From the NCBI GenBank assembly GCA_966211965.1, contig CBIHON010000016.1, positions 39,138 to 103,137 on the forward strand: a stretch of DNA of 64,000 nt. Direction: 5' to 3'. The notes beneath the pieces were generated by a model. That model had not been told where the DNA came from, searched no databases, and was given only the letters and a program-made list of their open reading frames with translations. This DNA comes from CBIHON01 sp966211965. Lineage in GTDB: Bacteria > Pseudomonadota > Gammaproteobacteria > Burkholderiales > Burkholderiaceae_D. This document shows, piece after piece, positions 54,645 through 63,949 of this stretch (position 1 is the stretch's first letter; each line of letters opens with the position of its first letter). The position numbers and the translations under genes are program-made.

Positions 54645-55946
54645 ATGAAAAAAATTGCCTTTGTCAGTGATCATGCTTCTCCCTTGGCCGCTCCCGGCAG
54701 CATCGATAGCGGCGGCCAGAACGTGTACGTCGCCCATCTTGCCAAGCAGCTTGCCCAGTTCGGCTACCTGGTCGACATCTTCACGCGGCGCGATTCTCCT
54801 GCACTCAAGCAAGTCGTGCAGTGGCGCGAAAACATCCGCGTCATCCACGTCCCGGCCGGACCCGCGCAGTACGTGCCGAAAGAAAAAATGCTGTCCTGCA
54901 TGGAGCAGTTCGCACGCTTCGTAACGCGTTTCGCGCGGCGCCAGGAAAGCCTGTACGACGTGGTCCATGCAAATTTTTTCATGTCGGGCATCGTGGCGCA
55001 GCAGCTCAAGCACGCCCTCGGCATTCCGTACGTGATTACTTTTCATGCCTTGGGTCAGGTCAGGCGTTTGTCGCAGGGTGCGGCCGACAGCTTTCCGGCG
55101 GAGCGGCTGGAAATAGAGCATGACCTGATGCAGAACGCCGACCGTATCATTGCCGAATGTCCGCAGGATCGGCGCGACATGGAGAAGCTATACGGCGCCG
55201 CGCGCAGCCGCATCGATATCGTGCCCTGCGGTTTCGATCCGGACGAACTGTGGGCGGTGCCTCAGATCGCGCGCCAGCAACTCGGCCTGGAGCGCGGCAA
55301 ATTCATCGTCTTGCAGCTCGGCAGGATGGTGCCGCGCAAAGGCGTCGACAATGTGATCCGTAGTCTGGCGATCCTGCGCGACCGCCACGGCATCCAAGCC
55401 CAGTTGCTGGTGGTGGGCGGCGACGCAGCGCCATCCGGCTTGCACGGCAACCCCGAACTGGCGCGCCTGATGCAGTTGGCGGCGCAACTCGGATTGCAGG
55501 AACAAGTAAATTTCACCGGCCAGAAAGCGCGCTCGGAACTGCGCTACTACTACAGCGCTGCCGATGTTTTCGTCACCACGCCGTGGTATGAGCCGTTCGG
55601 CATCACGCCGGTCGAAGCCATGGCTTGCGGCACGCCGGTCATCGGTTCGGCCGTCGGCGGCATCAAGACCACGGTGCTGGAGGGACAGACCGGCTACCTG
55701 GTGCCGCCGCGCGATCCGGAGGCCCTTGCCGAGCGGCTGGCGCTGCTGCATCGCGATCGTGCCCACGCCAGGCAGCTGGGCGAAAACGGCATGCGGCGCG
55801 CGTATCAACGCTATACCTGGCGCAGCGTGGCGGAGCAGATCGCTGCGATCTATGAGGTGGTGCTTGAAAACGCCAGCATGCGCACCGCCCCTTCCCATCT
55901 GCAAGCGGCCGGCTCCGGCCTTTCAACATTTGAATGGAAAATATGA
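54645..55946 (+). CDS. Glycosyltransferase family 4
   Basis: A 433-aa GT-B enzyme. N-terminal FVSDHASPLAAPGSIDSGGQNVYVAHLAKQLAQFGYLVDIFTRRD is the acceptor-domain start seen in sucrose-phosphate-synthase-like and mannosyl-type GT4 enzymes. The C-terminal donor domain has IVLQLGRMVPRKGVDNVI and VTTPWYEPFGITPVEAMACGTPVIGSAVGGIKTTV (EX7E-type motif). It follows element C by about 48 bases. The start ATG lacks a strong Shine-Dalgarno. The stop overlaps the next gene's start region. Confidence 0.92.
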   Translation: MKKIAFVSDHASPLAAPGSIDSGGQNVYVAHLAKQLAQFGYLVDIFTRRDSPALKQVVQWRENIRVIHVPAGPAQYVPKEKMLSCMEQFARFVTRFARRQESLYDVVHANFFMSGIVAQQLKHALGIPYVITFHALGQVRRLSQGAADSFPAERLEIEHDLMQNADRIIAECPQDRRDMEKLYGAARSRIDIVPCGFDPDELWAVPQIARQQLGLERGKFIVLQLGRMVPRKGVDNVIRSLAILRDRHGIQAQLLVVGGDAAPSGLHGNPELARLMQLAAQLGLQEQVNFTGQKARSELRYYYSAADVFVTTPWYEPFGITPVEAMACGTPVIGSAVGGIKTTVLEGQTGYLVPPRDPEALAERLALLHRDRAHARQLGENGMRRAYQRYTWRSVAEQIAAIYEVVLENASMRTAPSHLQAAGSGLSTFEWKI

Positions 55947-56707
55947 TGCATCCTAATCAATCGGCAACCCCAGTGAAAAACGACCATGGCCTGCAAGGCA
56001 AATCGGTACTGGTGACCGGCGGCGCAAGCGGCCTTGGCGCCGCGCTTTGCAATCTGCTCGGCACGGCCGGCGCCGATATCGCGGTCGGCGATCTCAACCT
56101 GGACAAGGCCGGCGCGGTGGTCCACGCGTTGCGCAGCAGCGGCATGCGGGCGCACGCGATCGGCTTTGACGTGGGCGATCCGCAAGCGGCGGAACGGGCC
56201 GTAGCGGAAACGATCGCGCAGTTCGGCACGCTCGATGTGTTGATCAACAACGCCGGGACCGACGTCACCCTGCCGATGGCGGAATTGGCGCCCGACGAAT
56301 GGCAGCGCGTGATCGACACCAACCTGAACGGCCCCTTCCTGCTGGCAAAATATGCCTCGGCGCACATGAAGCGCACCGGCGGCGGCCATATCATCAACGT
56401 CACCTCGACAGCCGCCAAGCGCGCCTGGCCGAATGCTTCGGCCTACCATGCCAGCAAGTGGGGCTTGCTCGGGCTGTCGCACGCAATGCACGCAGAACTG
56501 CGGCCGCACGGCATCAAGGTCACCGCAGTCGTCGCGGGCGGCATGCGCACGCCATTCTTGCTGGAGCGCTTCCCCGACATCGATCTCGCCACGCTGCAAG
56601 ACCCGATGAATGTGGCGCAAGCGATCAAGTCGGTATTGCTGCTGCCGATCGAAACCGTGGTGGCGGAAATCACGGTCTTGCCGATGCAGGAGACTTCCTG
56701 GCCGTAG
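55934..56707 (+). CDS. Short-chain dehydrogenase/reductase
   Basis: A 257-aa SDR whose first codons overlap the end of the GT4 gene (ATGs at 55934, 55943 and 55946 are possible starts). Motifs are VLVTGGASGLGAALC, an Asp after the second strand (AVGDLNLDKAG, suggesting NAD), NNAGTD, INVTSTAAKRAW and YHASKWG (YxxxK). It may oxidise or reduce a sugar intermediate; the substrate is not known. Confidence 0.9.
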   Translation: MENMMHPNQSATPVKNDHGLQGKSVLVTGGASGLGAALCNLLGTAGADIAVGDLNLDKAGAVVHALRSSGMRAHAIGFDVGDPQAAERAVAETIAQFGTLDVLINNAGTDVTLPMAELAPDEWQRVIDTNLNGPFLLAKYASAHMKRTGGGHIINVTSTAAKRAWPNASAYHASKWGLLGLSHAMHAELRPHGIKVTAVVAGGMRTPFLLERFPDIDLATLQDPMNVAQAIKSVLLLPIETVVAEITVLPMQETSWP

Positions 56708-56719
56708 GGCGGTGATACG

Positions 56720-57286
56720 ATGAAAGCGATTTTCCTCGACAAGGACGGCACCCTGATCAATGACCTGCCCTACAACGTCGACCCGCGGCGCATGATACTG
56801 GCCCGCGGTGCTGCGGCAGGCCTGCGGCTGTTCGCGCGGCTGGGCTACCGCTTGCTGGTGGTGAGCAACCAATCGGGAATTGCCCGAGGCTATTTCGGCG
56901 AAACGGCTCTGCCGGCGGTGCAGCGGCGGCTGGCTGATCTCATGGAAGCGTCGCAGGCACGCCTGGATGGATTTTATTATTGTCCGCATCATCCCGATGG
57001 CGTCGTTCCGCGCTATGCGCTGGCCTGCATTTGCCGCAAGCCGATGCCGGGCATGTTGCTGCGCGCCGCCTCCGAGCACGGCATCGAGCTGGCTGATTCC
57101 TGGATGATCGGCGATATCCTGCACGACGTCGAAGCGGGAAACCGTGCCGGTTGCAAGACTATCCTGATCGACAACGGCAATGAGACCGAATGGAATGTTT
57201 CCGCGCTGCGCAAGCCCGATTTCATTGTCGCGGATCTGCATGCCGCGGCGCGCTTGATCGCCCAGCGAGAATGTACACGAGCGTGA
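56720..57286 (+). CDS. HAD phosphatase, GmhB-like (heptose bisphosphate 7-phosphatase)
   Basis: A 188-aa protein of the HAD-IIIA class. Catalytic DKDGT at residues 7-11, VVSNQSGIARG (motif II), CRKPMPGML (motif III Lys) and WMIGDILHDVEAG (motif IV). The zinc loop CPHHPDG ... CICRKP is intact, as in GmhB. GmhB removes the 7-phosphate from D-glycero-D-manno-heptose 1,7-bisphosphate on the way to ADP- or GDP-heptose. With two GT9 genes nearby, a heptose-containing glycan is a reasonable inference. Five bases separate it from the next gene. Confidence 0.9.
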   Translation: MKAIFLDKDGTLINDLPYNVDPRRMILARGAAAGLRLFARLGYRLLVVSNQSGIARGYFGETALPAVQRRLADLMEASQARLDGFYYCPHHPDGVVPRYALACICRKPMPGMLLRAASEHGIELADSWMIGDILHDVEAGNRAGCKTILIDNGNETEWNVSALRKPDFIVADLHAAARLIAQRECTRA

Positions 57287-57290
57287 CGCG

Positions 57291-58412
57291 ATGAATACCC
57301 CCGACTGGAAGACGGCAAAGAATATTCTCTGCATCCGCCTCGATTCTCTCGGCGATGTATTGATGTGCACGCCGGCGATACGCGCCATCAAGCAATCCGG
57401 CCCCGGCCGTTCGGTCACCTTGCTCAGTTCACCCAGCGGCACCGCCGCCGCACCCTTCGTGCCGGAGATCGATGCGGCGCTCGAATACGCGGCGCCGTGG
57501 ATGAAAAGCAGCCGGTCCCATGCCGCCGCGGTAGACCTGGCGTTGGTGCAGAGCCTGCAAGCCGGACGCTTCGACGCGGCGGTCATCTTCACCTCCTACA
57601 GCCAGAGCGCTCTGCCGGCGGCGTTGTCGTGCCATCTGGCCGGCATACCGCTGCGCCTGGCGCACTGCCGCGAGAATCCATACCAGTTGCTGAGCGATTG
57701 GGTGCCAGATCCCGAACCGCAGATACGCATCCGCCATGAAGTGCGGCGTCAACTGGACCTGGTCGCGGCAATCGGCTGCCACGCTGCCGGCGAGCGGCTT
57801 TCTTTCGCCGTGCGCGAGGCCGATCTGGCTTGGCTCAGGCATCGCCTGACGGCCGCCGGCATGGATCTGTGCCGGCCCTGGATAATGCTTCATCCGGGCG
57901 CGACAGCGTCTTCGCGCCGCTATCCGGTGGCGCACTGGCCGCAGGTCATTCAACTCCTCGCCGGCACCGCCGGTTACGGCGTGGTCTTGACCGGCGATGC
58001 CGATGAAATTTCCCTGATCGATGAAATACGGCGGACGGGCGGTTCGGCCGCGTGCTCGCTGGCGGGCGAACTCGATCTCGGAAAATTGGGAGCAGCGATT
58101 GCGCTGGCGTCAGCCGTGGTTTCAAACAACACGGGACCGGCGCACATGGCCGCCGCGATCGGCACGCCGCTGGTCGATTTGTATGCCCTCACCAATCCGC
58201 AACACACGCCGTGGCAGGTGCAGAACCGCATACTGTTCCATGACGTGCCATGCCGCTTCTGCTACAAAAGCGTATGCCCTGAGGGGCATCAGGACTGTCT
58301 CGCCAAGGTTGAGCCGGCTCGCGTGGCCGATGCGGTGTGCCACCTTTTGCGGTCGTTGCCGAAGGCACCAAGCATGCAGCATGAGTACATTTTCTCTCAT
58401 CCGGTTTTGTAG
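57291..58412 (+). CDS. Glycosyltransferase family 9 (heptosyltransferase-like)
   Basis: A 373-aa protein: NILCIRLDSLGDVLMCTPAIRAIK at the N terminus, IMLHPGATASSRRYPVAHW and SNNTGPAHMAAAIGTPLVDLYALTNPQHTPW in the C-terminal half. The Cys motif CRFCYKSVCPEGHQDC near the end is like that of the GT9 at 46756. Last gene of the rightward operon, directly after the GmhB-like gene, which supports heptose transfer. It is convergent with the large sensor protein. Confidence 0.92.
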   Translation: MNTPDWKTAKNILCIRLDSLGDVLMCTPAIRAIKQSGPGRSVTLLSSPSGTAAAPFVPEIDAALEYAAPWMKSSRSHAAAVDLALVQSLQAGRFDAAVIFTSYSQSALPAALSCHLAGIPLRLAHCRENPYQLLSDWVPDPEPQIRIRHEVRRQLDLVAAIGCHAAGERLSFAVREADLAWLRHRLTAAGMDLCRPWIMLHPGATASSRRYPVAHWPQVIQLLAGTAGYGVVLTGDADEISLIDEIRRTGGSAACSLAGELDLGKLGAAIALASAVVSNNTGPAHMAAAIGTPLVDLYALTNPQHTPWQVQNRILFHDVPCRFCYKSVCPEGHQDCLAKVEPARVADAVCHLLRSLPKAPSMQHEYIFSHPVL

Positions 58413-58480
58413 ATTTGGCCGAAAGCGAATGCTGCGTTGTGTCCGCGCTCATGGGTCCGGCAAGAGGAATGACGCCGGCG

Positions 58481-61400
58481 TCACGCCGCCGCCCGATGCC
58501 AGTACCAGTCGGCAAACTCCTCGCCCGACAGCGGACGGCACAGGTGAAAGCCCTGCACTTTCCTGCAATTGCGCTGACGGAAGGCATCCAGCGCTGCCTG
58601 GGTTTCAATGCGCTCGGCAACCACGTCTAGGCCCAGCTTGCGGCTCAGCGCCAGGATGGAATCGCTCTGCGCCGGCCCGAAGTTTTGCGTATTGAGCTTG
58701 AGCGTGTCGATCGGCAAACGGCTCAGTTGCGCCACATGGGCATCGCCGTGTTCGGCGTCGTCGATATCGACATCGACCTTGACGCCCAGGTGCTGGAGTT
58801 CGTCCAGCACCGCCGTCACCTTGTCCAGGTTTTCCAGCACGGCCGCTTCATGCACTTCGAGATGGATGCAACCTGGAGCGATGCCGCTGTCAGTCAATGT
58901 CCGGGCCAGCATCCGGCTGAAATTTTTTTGCAGGAATTGCTGCGGCGAGAGATTGATTGCGATCGGCAAGGACGGCAGTCCTTTTGCGGCCCATTCCAGG
59001 AGCTGGCGACAAACCTCATCGAGCGTCCAGCGTCCCAACGGATGAATCAAGCCGCTGGCCTCGGCGACGGGAATGAACTCATCCGGATCGAGGCTTGGCC
59101 CCGGCCATCGAATGAGCGCTTCGACCGATATCACGTTGCCGCTTTCACTGTCGAAAACCGGTTGATACACCAGCCGAAACGCATGCTGATCCAGATCTGC
59201 TTTCATGCGACTTTCGATCGAGGAGCGCTGCTGCGTCTGTCGATCATGTTCCTCGGCAAAGAAGCTGTAATTGCCGCCGCCGGCAGCCTTGGCCTGGTAC
59301 ATCGCCAAATCTGCGTTCTGGATCAAGGCATCGATCGTCTCGCCGTCGTCCGGAAAAACGCTGATGCCGATGCTCGAAGGCGTGCGCAATTCCAGCCCGT
59401 TGATCAGGTAAGGCCGATCGAGCGAATCCAGCACGTGGACTGCGGCCTGGACGATATCCCGCTCGTCCTTGATCTGCGCCAGCACGGCGACGAATTCATC
59501 GCCGCCCAGACGGCCCGCCATGTCTTGCGACCGGATGCTGCGGGCAATGCGCCGCGCCGCTTCCTGCAGCACCTGGTCACCGATCTTGTGGCCATGGGTA
59601 TCGTTGATGGACTTGAAACCGTCCAGGTCGAAAAACAATACCGCCAGCTTGCCGCCGGAACGGCGCGCGCTGGCTGCCATATGTTCGGCGAATTCGTATA
59701 ACAGGAGGCGGTTGGGCATACCGGTCAAGGGGTCATGGCTGGCAACGTAGCGCAGCTGATCGGCGATATTCTTCTGTGCAGTCACGTCGAGGTGAGTAAT
59801 GATCAGGCGGGTAGTCTTGCCGTGCTCGGTCGCAAGCGCCAGCCAACGGGTAATGAACCAGCGATAGCTTCCATCCTTGTGCCGCAAACGGTATTCGATC
59901 TCGGTGTTGGGTGCGGGGACCCTGGGCAGGCGTGCCAATTGCTTCAGTACGCGGTCCTTGTCTTCCGGATGCAGCCGGCTTTTCCATTCTTCGATCTGGT
60001 TCGGCAACTCGGCATCTTCATAACCCAATTGCTTTTTCCATTCCGGCGAAAAAAAGACGGCATCGTTGCCGATGTCCCATTCCCAGAAACCGAGTCCGGC
60101 AATTTCCGCGGCCATGCGCGACCTGGCCAGGGCTTCCTTGATTTCCTGCTCGGCGTGCTTGCGCCAAGTAATGTCCGCGGAAAAAATCACTGCTCCGGCA
60201 GGCGCCGGAAAAATACGCGTCTCGAACCAACGTGGCTCATTTTCGCCGCAAAATTCAACCCGTGCCGCCGTGTGTTCCCGCACGACCCGCGCCAACTGCT
60301 CATGCACCAGGCGCCCTTCCCCGCCGGGAAAAATAGCCGCCAGATCCCGGCCGATCAATTCGCTTTCGCGTTGGCCTGCGCGTTCGGCCGCGCGGCTGTT
60401 CAGGTACACCAGCGTACCGTCGGCGGACACGCCTGCGACGGCATCGGCCACGCTTTCCAGAATCAACTGCAACCGCAATTTCACCGCTTCAGCCTCCTGG
60501 CGCCGCGCTTGTTCGCGCCGGGTATGCTCCGACTGCGCCAAGTGCGCGGCCACCCGGGCCAGCAATTCCTTGGCCTTGAAAGGCTTGACCAGGTAATCGT
60601 CCGCGCCGGCCACCAATCCTTTCACCAGGTCGTCCTGACTGTCGGCGCCCGAGACGACGATGACCGGCAATGCCGCAGTAACCGGGTCGTTGCGGAGGAT
60701 CTTTAAAAACTCGAAACCATCCATGCCGGTCATCATGATGTCGGTCAACACCAGGTCCGGCTGGGAGCGGCGGATGCGCGCCAGCGCGCTAGCGGCGTCG
60801 GCTACCGATTGGACGTCGTAATACTCGCTGAAAAGGCGTGAAAGATATCCGCGCATATCCGGGTTGTCATCGATCACCAGGATACGTGCTCGCACGGCGC
60901 CAGCCGGCAGCGGCGCTGCGCCGGCCTCGATCGACGCCTCCCGGATTTCCTCGGGCAACCATGTCAGCGCTTCCTGCACATAGGTATTGACCGTCGTCCC
61001 TGAGTGAAAGGTAGCAGCGACCGCCAGTTGGGCCGCTCCCGCCTGCTGTGCTGGCGATCCGACCGGGAGGTGCACCACAAACCGGGAGCCTCGACCGTAA
61101 GTGCTTTCGACGCGGATGGTACCGCCGTGCAGCTTTACCAGATCCTGCGTCAAGGCCAGGCCGATGCCGGCGCCCTCCTGCACTCTGGCGCCTTTTTCCT
61201 CGATTCTGTGAAAACGCTCGAATAGGTGCGGCAACTCCTTCTCCGGAATACCCGTCCCGGTGTCCCGCACCGACAGTTCGACATGGCCGTCTTGTGCCTG
61301 CAGCGCAACTTCGATCTCGCCTTGCATGGTGAATTTGAAGGCATTCGAAACCAGGTTCAGGACTATCTTTTCCCACATGTCCCGATCGACGAAAACCGCC

Positions 61401-62311
61401 TTCGGCAACGGCGGACAATGAACGATCAGGCGCAGGCCGGCGCGTTCAATCGTCGATCGGAAATTGCTCACCAGTTCACTGGTCAATGCAGAAAGGTCGG
61501 TCTGCTCCAGGGTCACCTTCATATGGCCGGATTCAACACTGGAAAAATCCAGCAGGGCGCTGACCAGCTTCAACAGACGCAATGCATTGCGATAGGCCAG
61601 GGCAAGCTGGCTGCGCTGCTCTTCATCCAAGGCTCCGGTCGCTTGCTGCACCTGCTCCAACGGCCCGATCAACAAAGTCAGGGGGGTGCGAAACTCATGA
61701 CTGACATTTTGAAAAAATTCAGTCTTGGCTTGATCGAGTTTGGCCAATTCGCGGTTCGCCCGCCGCAGACGCTCATTTAACCCGTACAACTCCTTGTTGC
61801 GTACCATCAGTTCCGTTTCGAGTTCGATGAGGCGTGCGCCCTTTTCATCGATCGACTCGGACGAACGCCGCTGCGAGTAGATATAGGCCGTGACGTCTTC
61901 AACCCTGTGGATGATATAGACCACCTTCCCATGCTGATCCAGCACCGGCGAATTAATCGGGCTCCAATAATGTTCTTCGAAACTTTTCCCATTTTCCTTC
62001 GGCACCTGCACATCGTATTTTTGAATCGGCATGGCATCGGGTGCCCGGGTCTCCAGCACCTTGGCCAGCGAGGCAGCGAGGTTACCGACGCCGTCTGCAC
62101 GAGGATCGTCCGGGTTATCGGGAAAAACCTCAAAAATGAACCGTCCGCAGATAGCCTCACGCTCGGTATGCGTCGCTTTCAAGTAAGCATTGTTGACTGC
62201 GACAATGTACAGGTCGGGAGTAAGAATCAGGTAAGGAGTCGGGGAGGCTTCGAATATCCACTGGAATTCGAATGGCCTCGGAAATTTGTGTTTGTACTTT
62301 TCAGCAGCCAT
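58481..62311 (-). CDS. Hybrid sensor: PAS-HisKA-HATPase-REC-PAS-PAS-GGDEF-EAL
   Basis: A 1276-aa protein from the ATG at 62311 (a GTG 18 bases upstream is possible). PAS about 15-140; HisKA with His205 in FFQNVSHEFRTPLTLL; HATPase with NLVSNAFKF and GAGIGLALTQDLVKLHGG; REC about 475-590 (VIDDNPD, LTDIMMTGMDG, VKPFKAKE); two PAS about 620-850; GGDEF near 939 (RLGGDEFVAVL) with an I-site RSQD just upstream; EAL from about 1030 (VEALIRW near 1065, QGFHLCRPLSG). In EAL, the loop usually DDFGTGYSSL is DDAEHGDAHVAQL and LKID is LKLN, so phosphodiesterase activity may be weak. A full kinase, receiver and c-di-GMP module in one chain is uncommon. Confidence 0.93.
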   Translation of the reverse strand: MAAEKYKHKFPRPFEFQWIFEASPTPYLILTPDLYIVAVNNAYLKATHTEREAICGRFIFEVFPDNPDDPRADGVGNLAASLAKVLETRAPDAMPIQKYDVQVPKENGKSFEEHYWSPINSPVLDQHGKVVYIIHRVEDVTAYIYSQRRSSESIDEKGARLIELETELMVRNKELYGLNERLRRANRELAKLDQAKTEFFQNVSHEFRTPLTLLIGPLEQVQQATGALDEEQRSQLALAYRNALRLLKLVSALLDFSSVESGHMKVTLEQTDLSALTSELVSNFRSTIERAGLRLIVHCPPLPKAVFVDRDMWEKIVLNLVSNAFKFTMQGEIEVALQAQDGHVELSVRDTGTGIPEKELPHLFERFHRIEEKGARVQEGAGIGLALTQDLVKLHGGTIRVESTYGRGSRFVVHLPVGSPAQQAGAAQLAVAATFHSGTTVNTYVQEALTWLPEEIREASIEAGAAPLPAGAVRARILVIDDNPDMRGYLSRLFSEYYDVQSVADAASALARIRRSQPDLVLTDIMMTGMDGFEFLKILRNDPVTAALPVIVVSGADSQDDLVKGLVAGADDYLVKPFKAKELLARVAAHLAQSEHTRREQARRQEAEAVKLRLQLILESVADAVAGVSADGTLVYLNSRAAERAGQRESELIGRDLAAIFPGGEGRLVHEQLARVVREHTAARVEFCGENEPRWFETRIFPAPAGAVIFSADITWRKHAEQEIKEALARSRMAAEIAGLGFWEWDIGNDAVFFSPEWKKQLGYEDAELPNQIEEWKSRLHPEDKDRVLKQLARLPRVPAPNTEIEYRLRHKDGSYRWFITRWLALATEHGKTTRLIITHLDVTAQKNIADQLRYVASHDPLTGMPNRLLLYEFAEHMAASARRSGGKLAVLFFDLDGFKSINDTHGHKIGDQVLQEAARRIARSIRSQDMAGRLGGDEFVAVLAQIKDERDIVQAAVHVLDSLDRPYLINGLELRTPSSIGISVFPDDGETIDALIQNADLAMYQAKAAGGGNYSFFAEEHDRQTQQRSSIESRMKADLDQHAFRLVYQPVFDSESGNVISVEALIRWPGPSLDPDEFIPVAEASGLIHPLGRWTLDEVCRQLLEWAAKGLPSLPIAINLSPQQFLQKNFSRMLARTLTDSGIAPGCIHLEVHEAAVLENLDKVTAVLDELQHLGVKVDVDIDDAEHGDAHVAQLSRLPIDTLKLNTQNFGPAQSDSILALSRKLGLDVVAERIETQAALDAFRQRNCRKVQGFHLCRPLSGEEFADWYWHRAAA

Positions 62312-62541
62312 GAATTGCAGATGAAACACACATCATCAATGAGACGGAAGCCATTAGATTGGAATGAATATTGCATGTTCCGGCAACAAATAAAAATAGA
62401 TACTCCGGCATCTCTTCGATTTTCTGGAGGTCATCCTGAAACACCCTGTTACACCGCTTACCCCTTCATCGTACAAATGGCGTTCGCTTCGTCGTTAAAT
62501 GGATAGCACATTCAATGACCATCCAACGAAGGAGAATCACC

Positions 62542-62877
62542 ATGAAAAAGCCTCTCGCCGCCACACTCGCCGTATTCAGCTTCGGCGCCGCTTTGCTGTT
62601 CACTGCGCAAACCGCCACGGCCCATGATCGCGTAAGCTGGTCCGTCAATATCGGTGCTCCCGTGGCTTTCGCTCCGCCACCCGCGGTCTACGGCCCGCCG
62701 GTGGTGGTCTATCGGCAGCCGTCAGGATATGTTTACCAGGAACCAGTACGTGTCGTGGAATATAACCGCCATTACTACGGCTATCGCGAACATGCCTGGC
62801 GCGAACAGCAAAGGCGCGAATGGTGCCTGCGTCATCATCGGCCCTATGAATATGAGCCGTACCGCGGCCGCTGGTAA
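62542..62877 (+). CDS. Small secreted PXPV-like protein
   Basis: A 111-aa protein with AAGGAG 7 bases before the ATG at 62542. Signal peptide MKKPLAATLAVFSFGAALLFTAQTATA. The mature part has a Pro/Val/Tyr-rich stretch (PPPAVYGPPVVVYRQPSGYVYQ), as in betaproteobacterial PXPV-type proteins, then a basic, Arg/His/Tyr-rich tail. Function is unknown; periplasmic or surface location is expected. Confidence 0.8.
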   Translation: MKKPLAATLAVFSFGAALLFTAQTATAHDRVSWSVNIGAPVAFAPPPAVYGPPVVVYRQPSGYVYQEPVRVVEYNRHYYGYREHAWREQQRREWCLRHHRPYEYEPYRGRW

Positions 62878-62987
62878 TGCGGCCAGGCGCTCGGCGGGCA
62901 CGTCCTGCCGGGCAGAAACACTGTCCGGCAAGAACCTTTAATTTTCGTGCCGGTCCAATTTATTCCGACGTAAATCACGGTCGCCTT

Positions 62988-63221
62988 ATGAACCTTTTCA
63001 AGGAGCCCAAGGCCTCAAGGCCTGCACAAAAGTGCATGTGGATACCGTCCGACCCGCCACCTTCGCGTCGCGACTTGGTAAGAGCAACCGTGGTGGAAAT
63101 CGGCATCGCCATGCAAGATGCGAACGGCACGGACAGCGCCGCCGAATATCTGAAATCCCAAGGCATCGATCTGGAAACCGCAGTACGGGTGTTATCTCGG
63201 CCCAGGCAACGCCGCAAGTGA
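62988..63221 (+). CDS. Small hypothetical protein
   Basis: A 77-aa basic protein (MNLFKEPKASRPAQ ... RRDLVRATVVEIGIAMQDANG ... GIDLETAVRVLSRPRQRRK). The helical middle and the short regular length suggest a real gene, but I recognise no family. No strong ribosome-binding site. It ends 14 bases before the stop of the convergent AI-2E gene. Confidence 0.55.
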   Translation: MNLFKEPKASRPAQKCMWIPSDPPPSRRDLVRATVVEIGIAMQDANGTDSAAEYLKSQGIDLETAVRVLSRPRQRRK

Positions 63222-63235
63222 AAATATACCGGCAG

Positions 63236-63949
63236 TTAAACCAGTTCCAGTTCCCGCAACTCCATTTTGAGCAGTGCATAGAATATCGGCGCAGCAATCA
63301 CGCCCTGCACGCCGAAGACCGACTCCATCACCAGCATCGCCACCAGCAATTCCCAAGCGCTCGCATTGATGCGCGAGCCTATGATGCGCGCGTTCAAAAA
63401 ATATTCCAGCTTGTGGACCACCACCATGAACAGCAACGCAGCCACGGCCGTCTGCAAGGAATGGGAGAGGCTGACGATGACCAGCACCGTATTGGAAATC
63501 AGGTTGCCCAGCACCGGCAGCAGGCCCGCAAAGAAGGTGATCGCGATCAGGCTCTTCGACAGCGGAAGACGCACGCCGGCGAGCGGTAATATGACAAGGA
63601 TAAAAATCGCAGTGATCGCCGTATTGATCGCCGAGATCCGTACCTGCGCAAAAACGATGCGTTGAAATGCGGCGCTCAGATTGCCGGCACGATTGCGCAA
63701 CGCCGCAGCGAACGGCCGGTATGGCATTTGCGATCCGGTATCGTGCATGGCGATCATCGCACCGATTATCATGCCGATCAAAAGATGGAGCGCGGTCATG
63801 CCCGCCTCGGCGCCGATCGATTTTGCCTCCTTCGCATGCTCGCGCAGCCAATCCCTGATCATATCCCGAAGCGCATCGACATCGGCCGGCAGGCTATCCT
63901 TCAACCAGACAGGAAACTGGTCACGCGAGGTTTCGAGAATGTCGGCTAG
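63236..63949 (-). pseudogene. AI-2E family transporter, N-terminus lost to an insertion
   Basis: The frame encodes the C-terminal two thirds of an AI-2E/PerM-type membrane protein: RDQFPVWLKDSLPADVDALRDMIRDWLREHAKE, then helices MTALHLLIGMIIGAMIA, LAGVRLPLSKSLIAITFFAGLLPVLGNLISNTVLVIVSL, and the end ELLVAMLVMESVFGVQGVIAAPIFYALLKMELRELELV. Reading upstream, ADILETSRDQFP is still family-like, but then comes the CTAG/AGCCTGTTA junction and a stop (63958-63956). The first membrane helices are missing. A TTG at 63904 could restart a shorter product, probably not functional. Confidence 0.75.
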
